Shown here one piece after another: positions 1 through 9,150 of a DNA stretch of 64,000 nt. Positions within the stretch are counted from its first letter, which is position 1. Each line of letters starts with the position of its first letter. The notes under the pieces are model-generated. The model had not been told where the DNA came from and did not search any database. It saw only the letters and a program-made list of their open reading frames with translations. The stretch covers positions 1,054,001-1,118,000 of the forward strand of contig NZ_CP062804.1 of the NCBI RefSeq assembly GCF_008801925.2, given 5' to 3'. A program made the position numbers and the translations under genes. Source of the stretch: Cupriavidus basilensis (lineage in GTDB: Bacteria > Pseudomonadota > Gammaproteobacteria > Burkholderiales > Burkholderiaceae).

Positions 1-80
1 CGCCCCTTTGTGGTGGGGGGGAAGGCGCCGATGGCGCAATGGGCGCTGGCCATGGACCGCGTGCGCTATGTGGGCGAGCC
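1..80 (+). pseudogene. Truncated internal fragment of an hmfA-like molybdenum hydroxylase large subunit
   Basis: Reading from base 1, the translation RPFVVGGKAPMAQWALAMDR and the next seven residues match the intact hmfA product encoded from 16832. Bases 36-80 are identical to 16867-16911, while bases 1-35 differ at about ten positions. Homology stops abruptly after base 80: the frame runs on to a stop at 202-204 with no resemblance to the family. This is therefore the 5' side of a broken paralogue whose upstream part lies outside the window, cut by whatever placed the following kinase gene here. The frame cannot encode a working enzyme, because the cofactor-binding C-terminal two thirds are missing. 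Confidence 0.75.
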
Positions 81-209
81 AATCCCGATGTGCAATCAAC
101 TGACTGGAGAGCCCGTCGCGGGAAAACCGCACACCGGTTTCGGAGGCAGGGGACGGCGCTCGCCGTTTCCTGGCGCATTCATTTCATCTTTTTGGGGTGG
201 CTAGGATTC

Positions 210-2258
210 ATGGGTCTTGAGATATATAGGCCGGTAGCGGCCGAGGGCGCGGCGCGCACCAGCACCCCGGGCATTTCGGCATTCATGCTCGTATTGGCGG
301 TCTGGCTGGGGTTCGCGCTCTGGGCCGGATGGGACAGAGGCAGCGAACTATCCAGGATTCAGGCCGATGCCGACCGGCTTGCCTATACCCTCGGTCAGCA
401 CGTCGAGCGCACATTGATGGAGGCGGACCAACTGACCTCCCTGCTAGGCGGCGCCGTCATCGAACGGGGGCTGGACTTGCCGCTTGCCGAATGGACGCGC
501 AACGGTCATCTCGGTGCCGAACCCTTCCTTCAAACCGCGATTCTGGACGCAAGTGGCGTCCTCAGGGCATCGACCAATCCGACATTCGAAGCGCTTGACC
601 TAGGCAATAGCAGGCATTTGCGCATACACGTTGACAATCCCAGGCCGACATTGTTTGTCAGCAAGCCGCTGCGGGGGCGCAGTTCGGGTCGCTGGGTAGT
701 TCTGCTCTCCAAGGGAATCGTGGGGCCGACCGGCCGTTTCATGGGGGTCGTTGAGGTGTCGCTTGACCCACTCTCCCTGACGAGCATCTACAAGAGCATC
801 TATTTGGGCAGCCGGGGTGCAATCGGTCTGCTGGGTACCAATGATTTCATCTACCGGGTGCGTTGGAGCGGGGAGGCTTCAGACCCTGGGCAACCGCTGC
901 CGGCGAGCTCTGCGGACCGGCAAGCCTTGGCTGCCGCGGCCCACGCCGAAGTGGTGGAGAAGAGTCCACTGGACGATGTCGAGCGCATTTATGGCGTACA
1001 TCGGCTGTCGAGAGGAAACCTGGCGGTCGTGATCGGCTACGACCTCCATGAAGCACTATCGATGTATCGCGCCAGGCTGCTCCTCGTCGCTTGCATCGCA
1101 AGCTTCCTATCCGCGCTGATCATCTTCGTCCAGATGCGCCAGGCCAAGGCCATCGAGAGGATGGCGAAGCTAGCGGATCGCGCGGCGGTGGTCAGTCGCC
1201 GGCTACGAGAAAGGAACCAGCACCTGCATGCGCTGTTCTTTGCCTTGCCGGACGGCGTTGCCATTTTCGATACGAATCGCCACGTGGAAGACGCCAACGG
1301 CGAGCTGTGCGACACCCTGGGCGTTTCGCCCGGGGACTTGCGCGGCGCCACGCCACAACGGTTCGTTGAGCTTCTGTATCGAGGTCGACGTCCCACGCGG
1401 GACTCAGTCACCCCGTCCGAACTACTTGCGACGATCGACTGCGCCGCACTCTCGCACGAATTTAGCGGCGTTATCGAGTTCGAGATAGCGGATTCATCCA
1501 GCTACGCCGTTCGTGTTGTGCATACCAGCGACGGCGCTGGCTGTGTGGTGGCGGTCTGGGACGTAAGCGAAATGCGGCGCGAGCAACGGGCCAAATCGCG
1601 TTTCATTGCTACCGCAGAAGCTGAAATCAAGATACCCATCGCAAACGTCGTCGGATATGCCGACCTCCTCGCCGCCGATCTGATCCCCCCGGAAAAACGC
1701 CTTGGCATCTATCGCACGATTCGTTCGCAAGCCCAGCGCATCAGCCAGTTCGTGTCGAATCACCTTCAACTGACGCGACTGGAAACCCTAGGCGCATCCG
1801 AGATGACGTTTCATCGGGTGGATCTCGCAAGGCTCGTGCGAGACGTTGTCGAGGCAGGGTTCGCGGACGATAGCCGGGTCACGCTGGAGTCTGCGAGAGA
1901 GCCTGTCTTCGTGATGGGTGACGCCGCCTCCCTCGCCAGCGCGATAAGCCATTTGCTGGAGAATGCCTTGAAGTACGGGCTTGGGAGAGAGGTCAACATC
2001 TCGGTCGCCAGGGCGTCGGACGAACGCCGCAACGCCATGCTGAAAGTGAGCGATCGAGGCATGGGGATCAAAGTCGACGAACTCAGGCTGGTGTTCGACA
2101 AATTTTTCCGAGGCAAGCTGCAGCATGGGTCGGCCGGCGATGGTCTGGGCCTTGCCCTCGTGCGTGAGATTGTGCTGCTACATCGCGGCCATATTTCTCT
2201 TGAGAGCGAAGTCGGCAAGGGCACGACCGTTACGCTGCACCTTCCGGCGGTGGAATAG
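210..2258 (+). CDS. Membrane sensor histidine kinase-like protein with degenerate H-box
   Basis: 683-residue inner-membrane sensor protein. A first membrane segment lies near residues 22-40, followed by a periplasmic sensor of about 245 residues (Cache/PDC-like by size), a second membrane segment near 290-310, a PAS-like region near 345-460, a dimerisation/H-box region near 460-530 and a HATPase domain to the end. ATP-binding motifs look intact (ENALKYG N-box, DRGMGIKV, FDKFFRG, GDGLGLALV). The H-box reads FIATAEAEIKIP where kinases usually have FLATMSHELRTP, so the phosphoacceptor histidine is Ala471 (codon GCT at 1620-1622). It cannot autophosphorylate at the usual site; it may act as a pseudokinase, as a heterodimer partner, or through the cyclase encoded next. 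Start chosen at ATG 210, since the open frame upstream overlaps the hmfA remnant and is not family-like. No response regulator is adjacent. Confidence 0.85.
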   Translation: MGLEIYRPVAAEGAARTSTPGISAFMLVLAVWLGFALWAGWDRGSELSRIQADADRLAYTLGQHVERTLMEADQLTSLLGGAVIERGLDLPLAEWTRNGHLGAEPFLQTAILDASGVLRASTNPTFEALDLGNSRHLRIHVDNPRPTLFVSKPLRGRSSGRWVVLLSKGIVGPTGRFMGVVEVSLDPLSLTSIYKSIYLGSRGAIGLLGTNDFIYRVRWSGEASDPGQPLPASSADRQALAAAAHAEVVEKSPLDDVERIYGVHRLSRGNLAVVIGYDLHEALSMYRARLLLVACIASFLSALIIFVQMRQAKAIERMAKLADRAAVVSRRLRERNQHLHALFFALPDGVAIFDTNRHVEDANGELCDTLGVSPGDLRGATPQRFVELLYRGRRPTRDSVTPSELLATIDCAALSHEFSGVIEFEIADSSSYAVRVVHTSDGAGCVVAVWDVSEMRREQRAKSRFIATAEAEIKIPIANVVGYADLLAADLIPPEKRLGIYRTIRSQAQRISQFVSNHLQLTRLETLGASEMTFHRVDLARLVRDVVEAGFADDSRVTLESAREPVFVMGDAASLASAISHLLENALKYGLGREVNISVARASDERRNAMLKVSDRGMGIKVDELRLVFDKFFRGKLQHGSAGDGLGLALVREIVLLHRGHISLESEVGKGTTVTLHLPAVE

Positions 2259-2370
2259 CTTGAGTGTGACGTGATCGGCGAGGACGTCGACCGGAACGGA
2301 GCATGGAGCGGTGAGAGACGAATGCATCATGGATGCGCAGCAGCAACAACGATAACCAGCCAGCGCCACC

Positions 2371-4227
2371 ATGCCACCAGAAAGCAACTATGATCAGTAC
2401 TATGAGCGCGTGACCCGGGTCGCCGCGCGCGCGCTGAATCTACCAATAGCCGTCGTATGTCTCGACAGACTGGGCCAGCCAGAAGTCATAGGCGCAAGCG
2501 GGTACGAACGGGACGTCGTATTCCATGTGCAGACGTACTATAGCCGGACGCTCGAATGCGAGGAACCGTTCGTCGTCAGGGATGCGCTGTCCGATGCACA
2601 GCTTGCGCAAGAACCACTGGCAACCAGCGCATTGCGGTTCCGCTTTTTCGCAGGCATTGCGCTACGTCTGCCGTGCGGCAGACCCATCGGTATGCTATGT
2701 GTGATGCACGCGTTGCCGCGGCGCTTCAGGCGCCAGCAACGTCAGATGCTAGTAGACCTGGGGCAAATGATCGAGCGCGAAGTTGGCCTGCGCAAGCTGG
2801 ACAGCTCTGATCGTCTGGAGGTGCTTCACGCGATCGACCGGCTTCAAGCCCAGCATGCGCTTTACGTCGAGACGTTCCATCGAACGCCGGTTGCTATCGC
2901 GCATATCGGGAGGGACTGGGAGTGGCGGCACATGAATGATGCCTGCGTGAAATTCTTCGCGTTCTCGCGCGCTCCGCTGACGAAAACGAACATCCTCGAT
3001 CTGCTGGATGCGAGCGACCGGACCAACCTTGAACAGGCCGTGCAGGCACTTGATCGTGGCCGCGGGGGCGAGGTCCGGACGCTCGACGTAAAGTTCCGGT
3101 TGCCCAACAAGCAAAGTAAGCCAGCGCGAGTGCAGGTGGCACCGAAGCAGACGACGTCGACCCGCGACGGAGGCTGGCTGTTTGTCATTCACGATACCCG
3201 GGCGGAGCAACGGGAAAAAGCCGCGCGCGATGCGCGGGAGGCTGCGTTGCATCGGGGTGCGCATGAGGCCTCGGAGGTGCTGCGCAGGGCGCGGGAGCAA
3301 CTGACGACCGCCGAGCGGCAATTGGGAGACACGCGGGTCGATTTGCGCGCCATTGCCGACAATTTGCCGGTGCTGGTCGCTTACGTCGACGGTGAGCGAC
3401 GTTTTCGGTTCGCCAACTCAACCTATCGCGAGTGGCTGGGGTTGGACCCGGAGGCGATCGTGGGACGGCGCACCCATGAGGTTCTCGACGCTGACTATGC
3501 TGCTGCCATCGAGCCGTACGTCCAGCGCGTGCTCGGCGGCGAAAGGGTCGAGTACGAGGTTGGCGCGACGCTTAACGGGAGTCGGCGTGTCCTGCGCGGT
3601 GTGCTGGTGCCGCGTCGGGTCCACGATCAGGCGGCTGATGGATACTACCTGCTGGTGCAGGATGTGACTGAGCGAACGGCATTGCTCGATCGCCTGCGGC
3701 ATCAGGCGTTCCACGACGCGCTGACCGGCCTGCCTAACAGACGCTCGTTCCTCGAGAGGCTGGATGAGGCATGCGCAGCAAGCGGCGACGGTGTGGCTGC
3801 CATCATGTTTATCGACCTGGATGGCTTCAAGGCTGTCAACGATACCTACGGGCATCAGTGCGGCGACGAAGTGCTTGTTGAAGCCGCGCGCCGGATCAGC
3901 CGCTGCGTACGTGGCGGGGATCTGGTTGCGCGGCATGCAGGCGATGAGTTCACGTTGCTGCTGACCGGCCCTGCCATCGATCGTGCTGCGCTGGAGAAAA
4001 TTGCACGCGCAATCCTGCGGACGCTGAGCCAGCCCATCAGGTTCGGGGCGAACGTCGTCCAACTATCGGCGAGTATCGGCGTGCTACCGCGCGACCAGGC
4101 AGCGTCATTGAGTGGCGAAGCCCTGTTACGCGCCGCGGATGCCGCCATGTATCGTGCGAAAGTCGCAGGCAAGGCGCGTATCGTGGTGCACGAGCTTAAC
4201 GATTCACCGGCCGGGATGCTCGGTTGA
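2371..4227 (+). CDS. GAF-PAS-PAS diguanylate cyclase (AGDEF variant)
   Basis: 618 residues, no membrane segment, predicted cytoplasmic. An N-terminal GAF-like domain (about 10-145) is followed by two PAS-like regions (about 165-285 and 325-440) joined by a charged coiled-coil stretch, then a GGDEF domain (about 445-610) beginning HDALTGLPNRR. The signature is RHAGDEF, with Ala523 replacing the first glycine; AGDEF variants are active in several characterised cyclases. An inhibitory RxxD motif (RGGD, 514-517) sits five residues before the signature, so product feedback by c-di-GMP is plausible. The gene starts 112 bases after the degenerate kinase and in the same direction, so the two may be co-transcribed and functionally linked. 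ATG 2371 is the first start giving the whole GAF domain; no strong ribosome binding site is visible. Confidence 0.88.
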   Translation: MPPESNYDQYYERVTRVAARALNLPIAVVCLDRLGQPEVIGASGYERDVVFHVQTYYSRTLECEEPFVVRDALSDAQLAQEPLATSALRFRFFAGIALRLPCGRPIGMLCVMHALPRRFRRQQRQMLVDLGQMIEREVGLRKLDSSDRLEVLHAIDRLQAQHALYVETFHRTPVAIAHIGRDWEWRHMNDACVKFFAFSRAPLTKTNILDLLDASDRTNLEQAVQALDRGRGGEVRTLDVKFRLPNKQSKPARVQVAPKQTTSTRDGGWLFVIHDTRAEQREKAARDAREAALHRGAHEASEVLRRAREQLTTAERQLGDTRVDLRAIADNLPVLVAYVDGERRFRFANSTYREWLGLDPEAIVGRRTHEVLDADYAAAIEPYVQRVLGGERVEYEVGATLNGSRRVLRGVLVPRRVHDQAADGYYLLVQDVTERTALLDRLRHQAFHDALTGLPNRRSFLERLDEACAASGDGVAAIMFIDLDGFKAVNDTYGHQCGDEVLVEAARRISRCVRGGDLVARHAGDEFTLLLTGPAIDRAALEKIARAILRTLSQPIRFGANVVQLSASIGVLPRDQAASLSGEALLRAADAAMYRAKVAGKARIVVHELNDSPAGMLG

Positions 4228-4470
4228 GAACGAGGCACGTCACTGATTCCGGAAAACGATGCTCGTTGCGTAGGCAATGCAGGAATAAGTCGCTTCACGG
4301 TAGTGCGGTCGACATATCCAGCGAGCCATGTCGCTGACCCAAGCGCCTGCGCATGAAAATCCAGTAGAGTAAGGAGTCTGATCGCAAGCTCGCCTCATAC
4401 GGTGGGGTCCAGCGGCGCGCCGCTTGCGACCACGTTCAAGACCGTCACCCTCGCACCTATCCCTGCTGCC

Positions 4471-7173
4471 ATGACCAAGCTCCCACGGCCCTCGACTGAC
4501 AAGCATGCTGTTGATCACCCTGAGTCGCACACGCTCGCACCACGCGGCTTCGTCCAGGTTCGCGGCGCACGGGAGCACAACCTGAAGAATGTCGACGTCG
4601 ACATTCCCCGCGATGCGTTGGTGGTGTTTACCGGCGTGTCCGGTTCCGGCAAGTCGTCGCTCGCGTTCGGCACGCTTTACGCGGAAGCGCAGCGGCGCTA
4701 TTTCGAGTCGGTCGCGCCCTACGCGCGGCGGCTGATCGAACAGGTCGGCGCGCCCGACGTCGATGCGATCGAAGGCTTGCCCCCGGCGGTCGCCTTGCAG
4801 CAGCAGCGCGGCACGCCGAGCGCGCGTTCGTCAGTGGGCAGCGTGACGACGCTGTCTAGCCTCGTGCGGATGATGTACTCGCGAACCGGCTGCTACCCGC
4901 CGAAGCAGCCAATGCTGTATGCGGAGGACTTCTCGCCGAATACGGTACAGGGCGCCTGCCCGACCTGCCACGGGCTCGGCCGCGTATATAGCGTGACCGA
5001 ACGCTCGCTGGTGCCCGATGACTCGCTCACGATTCGCCAGCGCGCGATCGCGGCATGGCCGCCCGCCTGGCACGGCCAGAATCTGCGCGACATACTCGTC
5101 ACGCTCGGTTACGACGTCGACACGCCGTGGCGCGATCTGCCTAAGAAAGATCGCGACTGGATACTGTTTACCGACGAACAGCCAACGGTGCCGGTCTATG
5201 CCGGCTTCACGCCGAAGGAGACGCGCGCCGCCCTCAGGCGCAAGGCAGAGCCCAGCTACCAGGGCACGTTTACCGGCGCGCGCCGGTACGTGTTGCATAC
5301 CTTCGCAAACACGCAGAGCGCGTTGATGAAGAAACGCGTGTCGCAGTTCATGATCGGCGGCGAATGTCCATCGTGTCACGGCAAGCGTCTGAAGGCGGAA
5401 GCCCTCTCGGTGACATTCGCCGGCATGGATATCGGCGAGCTGTCACAACTCCCCATCGCTCGGCTCGCCGCGTTGCTCGAACCCGTCTCGCGCGGCCAGT
5501 GGCCGTCTTCCAGCACATCTCCCGATGGCGCGATTCTCGACAGGAACAGTCGGCGCAAGGCGACCGCCAGACGCGTCGCGGCCGGTGGACAGGCTCATCA
5601 GGCGGCGCCTGACGTGCGCCGAACGCCTAACCTGTCCGACGAGAAGCGTGTGGCAGCCCAGCGGCTCGCGATCGAACTGCTCGAACGTCTGAACACCTTG
5701 ATCGACCTCGGTCTCGGCTATCTTGCGCTGGACCGTGCGACACCAACGCTGTCTTCCGGAGAACTGCAACGGCTGCGGCTCGCGACGCAGTTGTCGTCAC
5801 AACTATTCGGCGTTGTTTACGTGCTCGACGAGCCGTCTGCCGGACTGCATCCCGCGGACGGCGATGCGTTGCTCGAAGCGTTGCAGCGCCTGAAGGCTGC
5901 GGGCAATTCGCTGTTCGTGGTCGAGCACGACATTGGCGTGATGCAGCGCGCCGACTGGCTCGTCGACGTGGGCCCGGACGCCGGCGAGGCGGGCGGACGT
6001 GTGATCTACAGCGGGCCACCGGCTGGCCTTGCCGATGTCGAAAGCTCGCGCACACGCCGCTACCTGTTTGCGCAGGGCGAGCCAGAGGCGCAGGCGAACG
6101 AGGCTGCGACCCGTGCGCGCCGCGAGCCCCGCGGCTGGCTGCGGCTCGAAAACGTGACGCGCAACAATCTGCACAATCTTGCCGCGGATTTTCCACTGGG
6201 TTGCCTGACCACGGTAACGGGCGTCTCGGGGTCGGGCAAGTCCAGCCTCGTGAGCCAGGCGCTGACGGAGCTTGTGGCGGAACATCTCGGGCGCGCAGCC
6301 GATCTTGCCGAAGACGACGAAGTCGACCCGCTCTTTGCCGCCCCGCCCGTCACGACCGACGGGCGGATCACCGCCGGCATGGACAAGATCAAACGTCTCG
6401 TGCGCGTCGACCAGAAGCCGATTGGCCGAACGCCGCGCTCGAATCTCGCGACCTATTGCGGTTTGTTCGACGCTGTGCGCAAGCTGTTCGCCGCGACTCC
6501 CGCCGCGCGCAAGCATCGCTACAGCGCCGGCCGGTTCTCGTTCAACGTCGCGCAGGGGCGCTGTCCGACGTGCGAGGGCGAAGGCTTCGTGATGGTCGAG
6601 CTGCTGTTCTTGCCCAGCGTCTACGCGCCTTGCTCGACCTGTCACGGCAGCCGCTACAACCCGCAGACGCTCGAGATTCGCTGGCGCGAGCGCAATATCG
6701 CCGAGGTGCTGGCGATGACGGTGGATACCGCATGCGACTTCTTTGTCGACGAGGCGCAGGTGATGCGCTCACTGACTGTGCTCCGTGATATCGGCCTCGG
6801 CTATCTACGGCTTGGTCAGCCGGCCACCGAGCTCTCCGGCGGCGAAGCGCAACGCATCAAACTTGCGACCGAGCTGCAGCGTGCGCAGCGCGGCGATACG
6901 CTCTACATCCTCGACGAGCCGACGACCGGTCTGCATCCGGCCGACACCGATCGCCTGATGGTGCATCTGCATGGGCTCGTCGATGCCGGCAATACCGTGG
7001 TGCTGGTCGAGCACGACATGCGTGTCGCGGCGCAAAGCGACTGGATCCTCGACATCGGACCGGGTGCGGGGGACGGCGGCGGAAGGATCGTTGTGAGTGG
7101 CGTTCCGCAGACGGTGGCGCTCGCCGTGGACAGTCGTACCGCGAGCTATCTGCAGGCCGTGATATTTCGTTGA
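4471..7173 (+). CDS. uvrA: UvrA2-type excinuclease ABC subunit A homologue
   Basis: About 900 residues, a tandem ABC-type ATPase of the UvrA family that recognises damaged DNA. Two Walker A motifs ([11 protein letters not shown] near residue 55 and again near 590), two signature regions ([24 protein letters not shown]) and zinc-finger cysteine pairs (CPTCHG, CPSCHG, CPTCEG, CSTCHG) are present. Directly after the [11 protein letters not shown] segment the protein goes to the first zinc finger; the ~120-residue UvrB-binding domain of housekeeping UvrA is absent, which defines the UvrA2 class. UvrA2 proteins are accessory and have been linked to tolerance of DNA-binding drugs in some bacteria. 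ATG 4471 is preferred; a GTG at 4402 would add 23 residues without family character. A linker near residues 350-390 is rich in serine and arginine and looks unconserved. Confidence 0.9.
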   Translation: MTKLPRPSTDKHAVDHPESHTLAPRGFVQVRGAREHNLKNVDVDIPRDALVVFTGVSGSGKSSLAFGTLYAEAQRRYFESVAPYARRLIEQVGAPDVDAIEGLPPAVALQQQRGTPSARSSVGSVTTLSSLVRMMYSRTGCYPPKQPMLYAEDFSPNTVQGACPTCHGLGRVYSVTERSLVPDDSLTIRQRAIAAWPPAWHGQNLRDILVTLGYDVDTPWRDLPKKDRDWILFTDEQPTVPVYAGFTPKETRAALRRKAEPSYQGTFTGARRYVLHTFANTQSALMKKRVSQFMIGGECPSCHGKRLKAEALSVTFAGMDIGELSQLPIARLAALLEPVSRGQWPSSSTSPDGAILDRNSRRKATARRVAAGGQAHQAAPDVRRTPNLSDEKRVAAQRLAIELLERLNTLIDLGLGYLALDRATPTLSSGELQRLRLATQLSSQLFGVVYVLDEPSAGLHPADGDALLEALQRLKAAGNSLFVVEHDIGVMQRADWLVDVGPDAGEAGGRVIYSGPPAGLADVESSRTRRYLFAQGEPEAQANEAATRARREPRGWLRLENVTRNNLHNLAADFPLGCLTTVTGVSGSGKSSLVSQALTELVAEHLGRAADLAEDDEVDPLFAAPPVTTDGRITAGMDKIKRLVRVDQKPIGRTPRSNLATYCGLFDAVRKLFAATPAARKHRYSAGRFSFNVAQGRCPTCEGEGFVMVELLFLPSVYAPCSTCHGSRYNPQTLEIRWRERNIAEVLAMTVDTACDFFVDEAQVMRSLTVLRDIGLGYLRLGQPATELSGGEAQRIKLATELQRAQRGDTLYILDEPTTGLHPADTDRLMVHLHGLVDAGNTVVLVEHDMRVAAQSDWILDIGPGAGDGGGRIVVSGVPQTVALAVDSRTASYLQAVIFR

Positions 7174-7231
7174 TCTGGTGGTTCGGCGCGGCGCGCCGGG
7201 AACGCTTTGCGCTTGCCCGATGGCGTGCCTG

Positions 7232-8005
7232 TCAAGGATGCCAGGTCGAAGGACTGGCCGGCAAAGCCGTCGCAGGTCGACGGCTCCCCGCCATCTCGTA
7301 GGAAAGCTGGTTGGCCGCGTCCATGACGGTCTGTGCCAGCGCGAGTAGTTTTTCCTCGGTCAGGCGCGAGGTAGGGCCGGAGATGCAGGCAGACCCGAGC
7401 AACTTCCAATGCAAGCCGAATACCGGGGCCGCCACGCTGGAGACTTCCGGTTCGCGCTCGCCCATGGACAGATGGTAGCCGCGCCGCCGGATCGATTCGT
7501 AAGGCTCCCCGGGCTCCCCGGAGAACGCCAGGATGACCCGCCCCGGTGCGCCACTGTCCAGCGGTAGCGCGGCCCCGATGCGCACGTGGTGCCGGATGGC
7601 TTGCGGGCCTTCCACGCGCACCAGGCACGTGCGCTGTTCGCCTTCGCGCACGTAGAAAGAGGCGCTTTCGCCCGTCCTGATCGTCAGCTCCCGCAGCACC
7701 GGCTCCGCCACTTCATACACGTTGAAGGTGGCCTGGTAGCACGCGCCCAGCCAGCCGGCGGCGCGTCCCAGGCGCCAACTGCCATCTTCCTTTTGCACAA
7801 GGTAGTTGTCCGTCGCCAGCGTACGCGCCAGGCGCAGGACCGTCGTCTTGTGGAAACCCGTGCGGCGGCTGAGTTCGGCCAGGGTGAGTTGTGCGTCACT
7901 TACGCCAAAGGCTTCCAGGACGCGCAGCGCCCGGCGTACCGCGATCACGCCGCCGCCAGCATCTTCAGCCACGTCGCCGGCGGCCAGGGGAGTCGATGAG
8001 TCCAT
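7232..8005 (-). CDS. IclR-family transcriptional regulator
   Basis: 257 residues. A winged helix-turn-helix (about residues 20-85, with TLAELSRRTGFHKTTVLRLA as recognition region) precedes the IclR effector-binding domain (about 90-245). The gene is divergent from the first Bug receptor gene (start 8103), and the 97-base gap contains a perfect 14-bp palindrome at 8044-8057, the likely operator. It probably controls the block at 8103-10781 and possibly on to 15049. The effector is unknown; a substrate or intermediate of the neighbouring aldolase/dehydrogenase route is a reasonable guess. Confidence 0.9.
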   Translation of the reverse strand: MDSSTPLAAGDVAEDAGGGVIAVRRALRVLEAFGVSDAQLTLAELSRRTGFHKTTVLRLARTLATDNYLVQKEDGSWRLGRAAGWLGACYQATFNVYEVAEPVLRELTIRTGESASFYVREGEQRTCLVRVEGPQAIRHHVRIGAALPLDSGAPGRVILAFSGEPGEPYESIRRRGYHLSMGEREPEVSSVAAPVFGLHWKLLGSACISGPTSRLTEEKLLALAQTVMDAANQLSYEMAGSRRPATALPASPSTWHP

Positions 8006-8043
8006 GGTATGGAATGGGTTGCGTTAGACGAAACGGTATTGTA

Positions 8044-8057
8044 CCTGTTGCAACAGG
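8044..8057. promoter_or_regulatory. Palindromic operator candidate between IclR gene and Bug receptor gene
   Basis: CCTGTTGCAACAGG is a perfect 14-bp inverted repeat with no spacer, 39 bases upstream of the IclR start and 46 upstream of the receptor start. Its position and symmetry fit the operator of the divergent IclR regulator; binding is inferred. Confidence 0.5.
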
Positions 8058-8102
8058 CGACCAGAATCCACTCCGACAAATAACGAGATTCGGAGACATG
8101 CA

Positions 8103-9071
8103 ATGAAGCTGCCGTACCGCGGTCTGGTGACCGCCATCCTTTGCGCCCTCGCTTTCCCGGCCCTGGCCGATACCTATCCCACCAAGCCCATTCGCGTGAT
8201 CGTGCCGTTCCCGGCCGGTGGCGGCACGGACATCATTGCCCGCGAGGTGACCAACAAGGTGGCGATGGCCATGGGCTGGCGCTTCGTGGTGGACAACAAG
8301 CCGGGCTCGGGCGGTAATCTCGGCGTGGACGCCGCTGCCAAGGCCAGCGGCGATGGCTACACCATCGTGTTGGGCCAGACCAGCAACCTGGCGATCAACC
8401 CCACGCTCTACCGCAAGCTGCCCTACGACGTGGCGAAGGACCTGACTCCCGTGAGCCTGGTGGCCAGCGCACCGCTGGTGCTGGTGACCACGATGGAGTC
8501 GCCCTACAAGACGCTGGCGGATGTGGTGGCGGCCAGCAAGGCCAAGCCCGGCAGCATCAATGTGGCTTCCCCCGGCAACGGCACGGTGGCGCACCTGACC
8601 AGCGAGTTGTTCCAGAAAACGGCGGGGATCAAGCTCACCCACGTGCCATACAAGGGTGCGGCCCAGGCCGTCAACGACCTGATCGGCGGCCAGGTTCAGC
8701 TCTACCTGTCATCGGTGCCGACGCTGATCGGCCACATCCGCAACGGCAAGATGCGCCCCCTGGCCGTGACGTCGGCCAAGCGCATGCCCGACTTGCCCAA
8801 TGTGCCCACCATTGCTGAGTCCGGCTACAGCGGCTTCGAGGCCGTGACCTGGTTTGGATTCGTGGCGCCCGCCGCTACGCCCAAGGACATCGTGGTGCGC
8901 CTGAATACCGAGTTCAACAAGGCATTGCAGGTGCCTGACCTGAAAAAGAAGCTGAACGACCAGGGGGCCGATGTATTGGGCGGTACGCCCGAGCAGTTCG
9001 GCGCGCTGATGAAGAAAGACACGATCCGCTGGTCGACCGCCGTCAAGGCATCTGGCGCGCAGGTGGATTGA
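8103..9071 (+). CDS. Bug-family periplasmic solute receptor (TTT type)
   Basis: 322 residues. A signal peptide (MKLPYRGLVTAILCALAFPA, cleaved after ALA) is followed by the Bug hallmark YPTKPIRVIVPFPAGGGTD. Bug proteins bind carboxylates or similar small acids and deliver them to TctAB-type tripartite tricarboxylate transporters; no TctA or TctB gene occurs in the window, as is usual for the many orphan Bug genes of this family of bacteria. A GGAG ribosome binding site precedes ATG 8103. The gene leads a co-directional group with the RraA-type aldolase and a dehydrogenase, so its ligand is likely the substrate of that route. Confidence 0.93.
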   Translation: MKLPYRGLVTAILCALAFPALADTYPTKPIRVIVPFPAGGGTDIIAREVTNKVAMAMGWRFVVDNKPGSGGNLGVDAAAKASGDGYTIVLGQTSNLAINPTLYRKLPYDVAKDLTPVSLVASAPLVLVTTMESPYKTLADVVAASKAKPGSINVASPGNGTVAHLTSELFQKTAGIKLTHVPYKGAAQAVNDLIGGQVQLYLSSVPTLIGHIRNGKMRPLAVTSAKRMPDLPNVPTIAESGYSGFEAVTWFGFVAPAATPKDIVVRLNTEFNKALQVPDLKKKLNDQGADVLGGTPEQFGALMKKDTIRWSTAVKASGAQVD

Positions 9072-9150
9072 TCCTCGCTGTCCCACGCATCGCCGCCGTC
9101 GCTCGCCGCCTCAACGAATCTCTCGTCCCCAACGTCCCAGGAGTCATGCC

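Noticed and set aside
39..209. In-frame upstream extension of the kinase gene
   Set aside because: It runs through the hmfA remnant in another frame and is not a signal or sensor sequence; ATG 210 places the first membrane segment normally.
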